Positions 1-6,124 of a DNA stretch of 34,211 bases are shown here, in pieces. The position numbers were made by a program, and so were the translations under genes. The notes below the pieces were generated by a model that saw nothing but the letters and a program-made list of their open reading frames with translations, was not told where the DNA came from and did no database searches. Numbering within the stretch: position 1 is the stretch's first letter; every line of letters begins with the position of its first letter. Source of the stretch: a virus; IMG/VR virus record IMGVR_UViG_3300027896_000128, positions 1 through 34,211 of that record; one strand, written 5' to 3'.

Positions 1-159
1 AACGCCCGCCAGCCGGGCAGTTTGGCGGCACTCCAGTCCGCGTCCCGCGCGCGCCGCAACGTCTTCGAGAGTCTGCTCACGGCCGTCAAGTACAACTCCC
101 TCGGCCAGATCAGTCACGCCCTGTACGAGGTGGGTGGGGAATACCGGCGAAACATGTGA
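1..159 (+). CDS. C-terminal end of an acyl-CoA mutase (IcmF/methylmalonyl-CoA mutase family), partial, host gene
   Basis: The first frame is open from base 1 to the TGA at 157-159 and gives 52 residues ending in ALYEVGGEYRRNM, preceded by NVFESLLTAVKYNSLGQIS. I recognise this as the C-terminus of B12-dependent acyl-CoA mutases, above all fused isobutyryl-CoA mutases (IcmF), which end with the substrate-binding mutase domain. These enzymes rearrange the carbon skeleton of short acyl-CoAs in the cytoplasm. The gene is cut by the window edge. It is a housekeeping metabolic gene with no place in a phage, so I read it as host chromosome next to a prophage. The exact subfamily is uncertain because only the tail of the protein is visible. 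Confidence 0.65.
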   Translation, partial: NARQPGSLAALQSASRARRNVFESLLTAVKYNSLGQISHALYEVGGEYRRNM

Positions 160-880
160 CCGCTCCATCGGCCGCGTGCTCGAAGCCTTGCTCCGCGGCG
201 CGCTCGCCGGCAGCCGGCCGTGGGCGGCCGTTGAGGACGGCATATTGCGCGAAGCCTACCTCACCGGCGGCATCTACGCCGCCGTCGCCGCGCTCCCAGC
301 GCGGACGCAGTCCAGCATCTACCACCGGGCTCAGCGCCTCGGCCTCGAGCGCCGCCGGCGCTGGACGACGCAAGACCGCGAGCGGCTGTGCTTCCTCTGG
401 GACGCCTCGCACTCGCTCCCCTGGATCGCTCGGCAGCTCGGCCGCACGCTGCAGACCACCTACCAGCGCGCCCAGGCCCTCGGCCTAGCACTCGGCTGCC
501 CCCAGGGCTACGAGTACCTCACATCGGCCGCGCACCGCTGCGGCTACACCGCCGGCCAGCTCCGCCGCATCCTCCGCTGGGCCGGCGTCGCCATCCACCC
601 CGCCCTCAGTCGTACCGCCCGCGGCCGCCACCGCCCGCACGTCGTCGACCCCTCAGACGTCGACGAGGCCCTCGAGCGCTGGCACCGAACCGAGCCCGTG
701 GCAACCGCCGCACGCCGCCTTGACGTCTGCGGCGAGACCCTGAAGCGCCGGCTCGCCCTGCTCGGCGTCAGCGCCCCGGGTGGGAAGCGTCACTTCCGCG
801 TCACTCCCGACCAGGTGGCCGCCGCTCTCGCCATCCCGCGCCGGGGCCGCTGTCTGCAGCCCCAAGGAGCCACCCCATGA
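134..880 (+). CDS. Multi-HTH (Myb/SANT-like) DNA-binding protein
   Basis: A 248-aa protein built from repeated small helical units. Two units have the Myb-like pattern of an acidic-aromatic start (W..VEDGILREAY; W.TQDRERLCFLW) and end in near-identical recognition helices, SSIYHRAQRLGL and QTTYQRAQALGL. Two further helix-turn-helix units follow, YTAGQLRRILRWAGV and CGETLKRRLALLGV. This points to sequence-specific DNA binding, probably as a phage regulator; the target is unknown. The GTG at 134 overlaps the upstream mutase gene by 26 nt. An in-frame GTG at 176 lies wholly past that gene and still keeps every HTH unit, so the true start is unsettled. The stop overlaps the next start (ATGA), suggesting an operon with the following gene. 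Confidence 0.7.
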   Translation: MGNTGETCDRSIGRVLEALLRGALAGSRPWAAVEDGILREAYLTGGIYAAVAALPARTQSSIYHRAQRLGLERRRRWTTQDRERLCFLWDASHSLPWIARQLGRTLQTTYQRAQALGLALGCPQGYEYLTSAAHRCGYTAGQLRRILRWAGVAIHPALSRTARGRHRPHVVDPSDVDEALERWHRTEPVATAARRLDVCGETLKRRLALLGVSAPGGKRHFRVTPDQVAAALAIPRRGRCLQPQGATP

Positions 881-1680
881 CGCCCGAGGAGCACCTGCAG
901 CGCATGACCTCCCACGACGCCGATCTCCGCCTCGACGGCTCCATCGACGCCCTCGAGCGCTACGGCAATCGCCTCGAGCAGGACTTCGGCCGCGACCGGT
1001 GCAACGGCGACATCGCCGCCATGCGCTTCGCCCAGCGTGCCATCCGCGAGCGCGACGTGCTGCTCTTCTTGGTGGCCAACGTCATCGCCAGCGGCACCCC
1101 GCGACCCGAGCAGGAGCGACTGCTGCGCGCCGCGGCCGCCGACGTCCACGGACTGCCCATCGACGACCCGCGTCGCCAAGTGGGCGGGCCCGCACTCCCA
1201 GGCATCGTCGCCGCCGCAGCCGTCCCCGTGCACATCCCCCACGCCGGCCCCTACGCCGACACCGCCAAGCTCACCAGCCCCGCGCCGCTACCGGAGCCGT
1301 CAGCCTGCCCCTTCTGCCGCGACGTGCTCGACGGCGACCACCCCAACCCTGAGAGCCAGCACGAATGGTGGGCCGCCGGACACCACGTCTGCGGCTACGA
1401 GAAGCGCGTCGGCGAGGGCCCGAACCCTGACCACGACGCCCTCGTCGCCGTGCTCTCGGGCGACTACGACGGATGCCAGCGCTGCCGCGACCACTCGACC
1501 CCGTTCGGCACCGTCAACCTCGGCGACACTCCAGTCGACCGCGAGTACCGCGCCCGCCTCGACGTGCTCCGCGCCAACGTCGCCCCCGTCGAGCCTTCGA
1601 ACGACGCCTGCTGCGTCACCAGCGAGGGCGCCCAGCGCGGCTCACCCATCGCGCCCCACAAGCCACCGGAGCGCCAGTGA
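877..1680 (+). CDS. Hypothetical cysteine/histidine-rich phage protein
   Basis: 267 aa, function not recognised. The start ATG overlaps the upstream stop (ATGA) and has a good Shine-Dalgarno sequence, AAGGAG at 864-869. The N-terminal half is mostly helical and charged, with a hydrophobic stretch LLFLVANVIA. The middle carries metal-site-like residues: CPFC, then HEWWAAGHHVCGYE, then CQRCRDH, spaced over about 60 residues. That pattern would fit one or two structural zinc sites, but no named family is evident. Likely co-transcribed with the HTH protein before it. Confidence 0.6.
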   Translation: MTPEEHLQRMTSHDADLRLDGSIDALERYGNRLEQDFGRDRCNGDIAAMRFAQRAIRERDVLLFLVANVIASGTPRPEQERLLRAAAADVHGLPIDDPRRQVGGPALPGIVAAAAVPVHIPHAGPYADTAKLTSPAPLPEPSACPFCRDVLDGDHPNPESQHEWWAAGHHVCGYEKRVGEGPNPDHDALVAVLSGDYDGCQRCRDHSTPFGTVNLGDTPVDREYRARLDVLRANVAPVEPSNDACCVTSEGAQRGSPIAPHKPPERQ

Positions 1681-2058
1681 CCGTCGTTCCGCTCGCGCCC
1701 TCCAGCGCCCACGACTCCGAGGTCGTCAACTGCCGCATGGGGCGACAACGACAGCACTACCCGCGTCGTGCACTGACTCCGAGCCCTGTGCTCATCTCCC
1801 CCGCTTTCGCGTATATCACGTCGCTCCGAAAGGCGTTCAGATCGTCCCGAACGAGAGCGTCGACAGCGACGGTAGCAGCACAATGGTATTGCGGACCACA
1901 TAGCTCCAAGTCACGGCAACGCAGCGATACCACGCGCGTACTTCTGCACGCTCCAGAAGCAAACGACTCCTCATTAGCGGCGCACAACGCTTCTGTGCGC
2001 ACCCAAGAGCACGACATCACTGGAACGGGTGGGCCGCGCTCCCACGCGGTCGCAGACC
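1681..2058 (+). other. Gene-free 378-bp gap, possibly with a decayed coding stretch
   Basis: No convincing intact gene. The base composition is visibly less GC-rich than its surroundings, as expected for a control region. A GTG at 1677 overlaps the previous stop, and its frame keeps coding-like third positions only to about 1745. A different frame looks coding-like up to a TAG at 1901-1903 (…FRVYHVAPKGVQIV…). This could be the remnant of a frameshifted small gene. Two short inverted repeats sit just before the next gene (annotated separately). Confidence 0.4.
1980..2000. repeat. Perfect 7-bp inverted repeat with 7-nt loop
   Basis: GCGCACA (1980-1986) and TGTGCGC (1994-2000) are exact reverse complements around ACGCTTC. 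It lies about 60 bp upstream of the next start and has no T-tract, so an operator or RNA hairpin is more likely than a terminator. Confidence 0.4.
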
Positions 2059-3003
2059 ATGCCTGAAGCCATCGCAGACGAGCGCTGGGAGAAGATGGTC
2101 GCCAGCCATCGCACGCGGCCAGGCAACATCTCGGCTGCTGCACGCGCAGCCAAAGCGAACCGGAGGACGGCGAAGAAGGCGTGGGAGCAGGGCTACGCGG
2201 GGCGCCGTGCCATCAAGGACATCATCGACGAGGAGAACGCGGTCAAGCGTTCGGTGCTGGCCGAGCAGGATGAGCAGCGCCAGGCCGAGGTGGCGCGCAT
2301 CCGCGAGGAGATCCTGGCTGACTACCAGAAGCGCATGGGCCAGCTCGACGAGCGCGAGGCCGATGTCCAGCGGCGACTGGCAGAGTACGAGGCCGTGGTC
2401 CGCGACACCGAGGCGCGCTCCAAGCGCCTGCACGCTGCCCGCGTGGAGTGTGGTCGCGCCGACGGCGACTCCGTGCACGAGCAGGAGGCCATGCTCCTAC
2501 GTGGCAATCGCCAGATGCAGACGATAGCCATCGAGCTCATCACCGGCACCTTCTCTCCCGAGGTCGTGACCAACCTGATCGCCGCGGTGCACGTGGGCCT
2601 AAGCGACAAGAGCATCTCGGCGAAAGAGGCCGTGGCTGCAACGCGGGCCCTGTTCTCGTACCTCAAGGCATCGGCCGAGGCCGGCGAGATCACCGCGCGC
2701 ACCGAGCGCCTCGTGGCCGGAGCGCCGACGTCGATCACCCGCACCGAGGTAGCGCTCGACTCCGAGAGCGCCGAGGCCGTCGAGGGCTTCAGCGGCAAAC
2801 TCGAGGCGCTGGCCGAGCAGCTCCGCGAGCACCAGCGGCGAGTAGGCGCGCCTGCCGAGGAGGCGGTGCTGGAGCTGCCGGCGCCAGCCGACTGTCAAGC
2901 CGGGGACACGTCGAGACAGGCCGCCAGCGCAGAAGATCGACAAGTTCCCGCAGAGACTGATGGAGCGGGAGAGCCAGGGGCGAGTGGCGAGGAAAGTACG
3001 TAG
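2059..3003 (+). CDS. HTH plus coiled-coil protein; possible terminase small subunit
   Basis: 314 aa from the ATG at 2059; an upstream in-frame GTG at 2029 adds ten unlikely residues. Residues about 5-45 look like a helix-turn-helix (NISAAARAAKANRRTAKKAW). They are followed by a long charged coiled coil (roughly 60-130), a helical middle (LITGTFSPEVVTNLIAAV) and an acidic, Pro/Gln-rich disordered tail. An N-terminal HTH followed by coiled-coil oligomerisation is the usual plan of phage small terminases, and no other candidate precedes the large terminase. However, the gene sits 4.3 kb from terL and the sequence is not diagnostic. A structural or regulatory DNA-binding role is equally possible. 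No clear ribosome-binding site is seen. Confidence 0.55.
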   Translation: MPEAIADERWEKMVASHRTRPGNISAAARAAKANRRTAKKAWEQGYAGRRAIKDIIDEENAVKRSVLAEQDEQRQAEVARIREEILADYQKRMGQLDEREADVQRRLAEYEAVVRDTEARSKRLHAARVECGRADGDSVHEQEAMLLRGNRQMQTIAIELITGTFSPEVVTNLIAAVHVGLSDKSISAKEAVAATRALFSYLKASAEAGEITARTERLVAGAPTSITRTEVALDSESAEAVEGFSGKLEALAEQLREHQRRVGAPAEEAVLELPAPADCQAGDTSRQAASAEDRQVPAETDGAGEPGASGEEST

Positions 3004-3139
3004 GCATGCGCGGCTGTCGCACATGTAGTTCCAAAATCGACCCCCTCCCCCCGCCCCGGGGCAACCTCCCCCTCTCTCACAATTTTCCGGTTGTATGCGC
3101 GCCTTGGCTCGACAGCGACGGCAGCGGAGGGACACCGAC
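3004..3139 (+). other. Intergenic gap with pyrimidine-rich tract
   Basis: Between two coiled-coil genes. Bases 3041-3054 are almost pure C/T on this strand, followed by GCCCCGGGG and another C/T run at 3065-3079. An A/T-rich patch (ACAATTTTCC, 3080-3089) follows. Strong strand asymmetry of this kind is uncommon in the window. It may be a promoter region or a protein-binding or packaging site; nothing proves either. Confidence 0.3.
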
Positions 3140-3970
3140 ATGAGCGAGCACATCGTGAAGTTGCAGGACCAGCAGGCCGCGCGTGACGGGGACGTCGAGG
3201 TCCTCGTTACGTCCGGGGTGCACAAAGGCGACCGCTACTCAGTGCGCCCGAAGGACCACGTGACCTGCCACCGGACTGGGAGAACGGTTCGGCTGAGCCA
3301 GGGCGGCCGCTCGGGTGAACCGGCAGTGTGCGACTGCGTGGTGCGTGCGGTGGAGCGGGAGGCGGGCAAGGGAGTGGCGTTCGAGGCCCGGTGGCTGACG
3401 CCAGAGCAGAAGCAGGAGGCGCGCCGCGCGCGGTTGGCGGCCGAGCTCGTGGAGGCCCAGACGGCACTGGCGGAGCAGCTCACGAAGCGCGACCTGGCGG
3501 TGCAGCAGTGCGCCGACGGTGCGGCAGCCGCCCGGACAAGGGCCGACCAAGCCGCGCAGATGGAGCAGGGCATCCGGGAGCGGCTCGAGCAGGAGCGGGA
3601 CGGTCTGGCCGCGGCGAAGGCGGCGGTGGCCCAGGCGGAGGAGGCGGTCAAGTCCGCACGCCACGCGGCGGAGCACGCGCGGCTGTCGGTGCAGGCCAGC
3701 GAACAGAGCCTCGAGAGCTGGGTCCGAACCCGGGTGGGCGCCCAGGACACAGCCCTGAAGCTGGAGGGCGAGGCCGAGCGGCTGCGCGATCGGTCGGAGC
3801 AGGCGGGTCGGATCGAGGGGCTGCGGCGGGCGGTGACGAAGCTGGAGGCGGAGATCGAGAAGGGGCAAGCAGATGAGGCGGCGCGCCGCGAGTCCGACGC
3901 CCCCGTCGAGAGCCCAGGGGCCGCGGGCGCGCCGGAGGCCAACCCCGCGAGCGCTGAGGCTGCCGTCTGA
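3140..3970 (+). CDS. Coiled-coil hypothetical protein
   Basis: 276 aa from the ATG at 3140, chosen because GGAGGG lies just upstream; an in-frame ATG at 3095 would add 15 basic residues with no ribosome-binding site. Residues 1-85 form a small beta-rich N-terminal part with a C-x-C pair (AVCDCVV). From about 95 to 245 there is an almost unbroken Ala/Glu/Gln/Arg coiled coil. The last 30 residues are Pro/Ala-rich and probably disordered. No enzyme motif is seen. The shape suggests an oligomeric structural or scaffolding role, but its place outside the head module argues against a virion scaffold. Function unknown. Confidence 0.6.
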   Translation: MSEHIVKLQDQQAARDGDVEVLVTSGVHKGDRYSVRPKDHVTCHRTGRTVRLSQGGRSGEPAVCDCVVRAVEREAGKGVAFEARWLTPEQKQEARRARLAAELVEAQTALAEQLTKRDLAVQQCADGAAAARTRADQAAQMEQGIRERLEQERDGLAAAKAAVAQAEEAVKSARHAAEHARLSVQASEQSLESWVRTRVGAQDTALKLEGEAERLRDRSEQAGRIEGLRRAVTKLEAEIEKGQADEAARRESDAPVESPGAAGAPEANPASAEAAV

Positions 3971-3973
3971 GGC

Positions 3974-4297
3974 ATGGGAGTCTACGTTGACAGCCTTCTG
4001 TCGTACGCGCCCGGCTGTTACCGCGGCCGCGGGGCCATGCAGGCGTGGCGCGTGGGGCGGCGCACCGGCCATCGGTGGTGCCATCTGCTCGCCGACACGC
4101 TCGTGGAGCTCCACACCTTCGCCGTACGCCTCGGGCTCCGGCCCGAGTGGTTCCAGGGCGACCACTACGACCTCACGCCGCGGCGGCGCGCGGCAGCGCT
4201 GAAGTTTGGGGCGGTCGAGGTGGACCGGCGCCGGCTGGTCGAGCTGCGCCGTCTGGCCCAGCTCGAGCGGCTGGAGAACGAGGAGCGGAGCAGGTGA
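3974..4297 (+). CDS. DUF4031 domain protein
   Basis: 107 aa starting GVYVD, with HLLADTLVELHTFAVRLGL (residues 37-55) and the hallmark WFQGDHYDL (59-67), followed by a basic stretch with K/R-FGAVEVD. This is the DUF4031 signature, a small family common in actinobacterial and proteobacterial genomes and their phages, whose biochemical role is not established. Conserved Asp41, Asp63 and His64 could bind metal or nucleotide. It starts three bases after the preceding stop and its own stop overlaps the next GTG (GTGA), so it belongs to a tight operon ending in a 3'-5' exonuclease. A linked role in nucleic acid metabolism is inferred from that context only. Confidence 0.8.
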   Translation: MGVYVDSLLSYAPGCYRGRGAMQAWRVGRRTGHRWCHLLADTLVELHTFAVRLGLRPEWFQGDHYDLTPRRRAAALKFGAVEVDRRRLVELRRLAQLERLENEERSR

Positions 4298-4404
4298 CTG
4301 AGGCCGACTTGGCGGCCGTCGTCGTCCGGCACCTGGAAGCCGAGGGGCGCCACCTGCGGCTGTTCCCGTCCGTGGCCGCCGAACAAGCGGTCGGAGGAGA
4401 GTGA
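4294..4404 (+). CDS. 36-aa hypothetical microprotein
   Basis: A short frame starting at GTG 4294, which overlaps the DUF4031 stop by four bases (GTGA). AGGAGCGG upstream serves as ribosome-binding site. The peptide (VTEADLAAVVVRHLEAEG…) is amphipathic with a helical N-terminal half and a GC-rich third codon position like its neighbours. The next gene begins four bases after its stop, and that gene's Shine-Dalgarno sequence (GGAGGAG) lies inside its last codons. Translational coupling between DUF4031 and the exonuclease is a likely reason for its existence; any other function is unknown. Confidence 0.45.
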   Translation: MTEADLAAVVVRHLEAEGRHLRLFPSVAAEQAVGGE

Positions 4405-4408
4405 ACCG

Positions 4409-5083
4409 ATGCCCGAGACCGACTGGACGGCTGGCGACGTGGCCGTGCTCGACACGGAGACGACTGGCGTCGATTCATCGACAGATCGCGTGGTCGAGAT
4501 CGCGGTGGTCCGCCTGCGGAAGTTGCTGGAAGTCGACGCTTGGTCGACCCGAGTCAACCCCGGCGTCCCCATCCCGCCCGAGGCCAGAGCGGTCCACGGC
4601 ATCTCCGACGAGGACGTGGCCGGCGCGCCGCCGTTCGCCTACTTCATACCGGAGCTCGCCGCGCGTCTGGCAGGGGCCCAGCTTCTCGTCTACAACGCGC
4701 CCTTCGACGTGCCCCTCGTGAACGCCGAGTGGCAGCGCGGCCGCGCCCTGGCCCCCGAGGGCTTCTCCCTGGCCCCGTTCTGCCTGGCGGTCGCTGAGAC
4801 GCTCGACCCGTTGGTCTGGATCCGCGACGTCGACCGCTACGTCCCCGGCAAGGGCCGCCACCAGCTCGCCGTCACCGCCAAGCGCTGGGGGATCGAGGTC
4901 CAGGGAGAGGCTCACGGCGCCTTAGCGGACTGTCGCCTCGCCGCCGGGATCGCCCGGAAGCTCGTGGAAGCTGGGAGGATCTCCCGCGACTTAGCCGCAC
5001 TGCTCCGACGCCAAGAAGTTCGACGGGCGGCCCAGGAGCAGGACTTCGCCGCCTACCGGGCCCGGCTGGCGAACGCCGGCTGA
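4409..5083 (+). CDS. DnaQ-like DEDDh 3'-5' exonuclease
   Basis: 224 aa with all three exonuclease motifs: Exo I DTET (Asp15, Glu17), Exo II YNAPFD (Asp100) and Exo III H-x4-D (His169, Asp174). The His marks the DEDDh subclass seen in DNA polymerase III epsilon and RNase T. Such enzymes use two metal ions to remove nucleotides from DNA or RNA 3' ends. The protein lacks a polymerase-binding tail, and its C-terminus (180-224) is a basic helix. A stand-alone phage-encoded proofreading or end-processing nuclease is the best guess. GGAGGAG upstream supports the ATG at 4409. It closes the DUF4031 operon. Confidence 0.88.
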   Translation: MPETDWTAGDVAVLDTETTGVDSSTDRVVEIAVVRLRKLLEVDAWSTRVNPGVPIPPEARAVHGISDEDVAGAPPFAYFIPELAARLAGAQLLVYNAPFDVPLVNAEWQRGRALAPEGFSLAPFCLAVAETLDPLVWIRDVDRYVPGKGRHQLAVTAKRWGIEVQGEAHGALADCRLAAGIARKLVEAGRISRDLAALLRRQEVRRAAQEQDFAAYRARLANAG

Positions 5084-5191
5084 CGTTGTGGCCCACGACA
5101 CCCGTCCCTTTCCCGCCGTAGTCGCCGCGCGCCTGCCGAAGAAGCACGTCTCTTCGCAGTGGTTACGCGGGGTTGTGGAATAACCCTATCT

Positions 5192-5224
5192 CTGTCTATC
5201 TTTCTCTTGACAACCGATAGACAG
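5192..5224. promoter_or_regulatory. Operator-like inverted repeat around a promoter -35 box
   Basis: CTGTCTATC (5192-5200) and GATAGACAG (5216-5224) are perfect 9-bp reverse complements. The -35 hexamer TTGACA (5207-5212) lies between them, so a protein bound here would block RNA polymerase. Extra CTATC half-sites occur at 5186-5190 and 5229-5233. The right arm reappears as GATAGACGG at 5898-5906 in front of the ribbon-helix-helix gene, making that protein a candidate ligand. Confidence 0.55.
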
Positions 5225-5235
5225 CGGGCTATCTT
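5207..5235 (+). promoter_or_regulatory. Strong sigma70-type promoter, predicted leaderless
   Basis: TTGACA (5207-5212), a 17-bp spacer and TATCTT (5230-5235) make a near-consensus promoter. The -10 box ends 6 bases before the ATG at 5242, so transcription would begin at or next to the start codon and the mRNA would have no leader. No Shine-Dalgarno sequence precedes that ATG, which fits. Confidence 0.7.
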
Positions 5236-5241
5236 GGGATC

Positions 5242-5601
5242 ATGACGAACACGGCGGAGATGCGGTCGATGGCGATGGTGGCCAGCACATCGAGAGAAGC
5301 GACGTGCAAATCGCGCCCGAAAAGCCGACATCCAATCGATTCTTACCAACTGGGGGTGCGCGCTGTGAACGACACGATCAACGGCTTCCCCGTCATCGCG
5401 ACGTTCCCTACGGCCGCTCGTGGGAGCGACCGAGCCGGGCGCCACATCATCGTGGACCGAGGCTCCGAGCACGAGGAGCGCTACGTAGTCGCGTGGCAGG
5501 GCGACAGCCTCGAGTGGTGGGGCATCGGGTGCTACTGCTGCTCGCTCGCTGAGGCTCGCGACGAGTTCGTCAAGCGCGTGAAGCGGGAGGTGCTCACGTG
5601 A
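5242..5601 (+). CDS. Hypothetical protein, first gene after a leaderless promoter
   Basis: 119 aa from ATG 5242. The first 40 residues are low in recognisable structure (Ser/Thr/Arg-rich). The conserved-looking part begins near VNDTINGFPVIATF and runs through a beta-rich region with YVVAWQGDSLEWWGIGCYCCSL and a helical end. A second start at GTG 5365 would yield only that folded part (78 aa), so the long N-terminus may be untranslated. I kept 5242 because the promoter places the transcript start there. The downstream gene overlaps by four bases (GTGA). Family not recognised; it is probably a small early or lysogeny-control protein, judging by the operator at its promoter. Confidence 0.5.
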   Translation: MTNTAEMRSMAMVASTSREATCKSRPKSRHPIDSYQLGVRAVNDTINGFPVIATFPTAARGSDRAGRHIIVDRGSEHEERYVVAWQGDSLEWWGIGCYCCSLAEARDEFVKRVKREVLT

Positions 5602-5819
5602 CCCTCCCGACGGCCCGAGAGGTCAAGGCGGTTCTCGGACAGGTCGAAGTGGGCCCCTACCTCGTCTCGCACCACGACAACTGGGGTGACGAGCGCTTCC
5701 CGTGGCGCGTACTCGGAATTCCAGACGCCGATGGGTTCCGCGAGATCCTCGACGAGTTCCCCCAGTACCGGCTCGCGGTGCGGTTCGCGCGAAGTCTAAT
5801 GCGAGGTGCGGCATGCTGA
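5598..5819 (+). CDS. Small hypothetical protein
   Basis: 73 aa, starting at GTG 5598 that overlaps the preceding stop (GTGA), with GGAGG just upstream. Soluble and mixed alpha/beta, with several aromatic residues (DNWGDERFPWRVLG). No family recognised. It is the second gene of the operon driven from 5207 and overlaps the next small gene by seven bases. Confidence 0.5.
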   Translation: MTLPTAREVKAVLGQVEVGPYLVSHHDNWGDERFPWRVLGIPDADGFREILDEFPQYRLAVRFARSLMRGAAC

Positions 5820-5902
5820 CCCCGTGGGAGTGGCTGGCGCTCGCGTGCGGGGCGCTGATCGTGTTCACGCAGTGGATCGAGGACCGTGTTGACAAAGGAT
5901 AG
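5813..5902 (+). CDS. 29-aa single-pass membrane microprotein
   Basis: ATG 5813 to TAG 5900-5902 encodes MLTPWEWLALACGALIVF followed by a short polar tail ending DKG. Residues about 5-20 form one hydrophobic helix, so insertion in the inner membrane is likely. GAGGTG at 5803-5808 can act as ribosome-binding site and the frame overlaps the upstream gene by seven bases, in operon style. Tiny membrane proteins of this sort occur in phage lysis or superinfection-exclusion loci, but nothing here proves either role. Confidence 0.4.
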   Translation: MLTPWEWLALACGALIVFTQWIEDRVDKG

Positions 5903-5918
5903 ACGGATGCCCAACACT
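5889..5918 (+). promoter_or_regulatory. Second TTGACAA-nn-GATAGAC element; possible autoregulated promoter
   Basis: TTGACAAAGGATAGACGG (5889-5906) matches the element at 5207-5224 in 15 of 18 positions. With an 18-bp spacer the -10 position is AACACT (5913-5918), a weak match, ending 6 bases before ATG 5925. This would give a second leaderless start for the ribbon-helix-helix gene. The shared GATAGAC block is a likely operator half-site. Confidence 0.45.
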
Positions 5919-6119
5919 GGCAGCATGAAGACCGACGACAGGTTCGACGTGTTCGTGCGCATGGATGCCGATCTCGCGGCGCGGCTGACCCGACAGGTGG
6001 AGATCGCTCAGCGGTCGATGCCCGGACTGAAGAAGGCGAGCCTCGTGCGCGCGGCGATCCTGGAGTACGTGGAGAAGCTGGAGCAGCAGCAGGCCGCAGA
6101 GCCGAAGAAGCGGAGGTGA
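5907..6119 (+). CDS. Ribbon-helix-helix (CopG/Arc-like) regulator
   Basis: 70 aa. FDVFVRMDADLAARL is the DNA-contacting strand and first helix, and KKASLVRAAILEYVEKLEQQ is the second helix pair typical of RHH repressors. These act as dimers, inserting the beta ribbon in the major groove. The start may be ATG 5907 (AAGGA seven bases upstream) or ATG 5925 (leaderless, six bases after a -10-like box); the latter gives a neater domain start, MKTDDRF. The TTGACAA-nn-GATAGAC element in front of it also covers the promoter at 5207, so it may repress both itself and the 5242 operon. The recombinase follows five bases after its stop. Confidence 0.75.
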   Translation: MPNTGSMKTDDRFDVFVRMDADLAARLTRQVEIAQRSMPGLKKASLVRAAILEYVEKLEQQQAAEPKKRR

Positions 6120-6124
6120 CGCCC

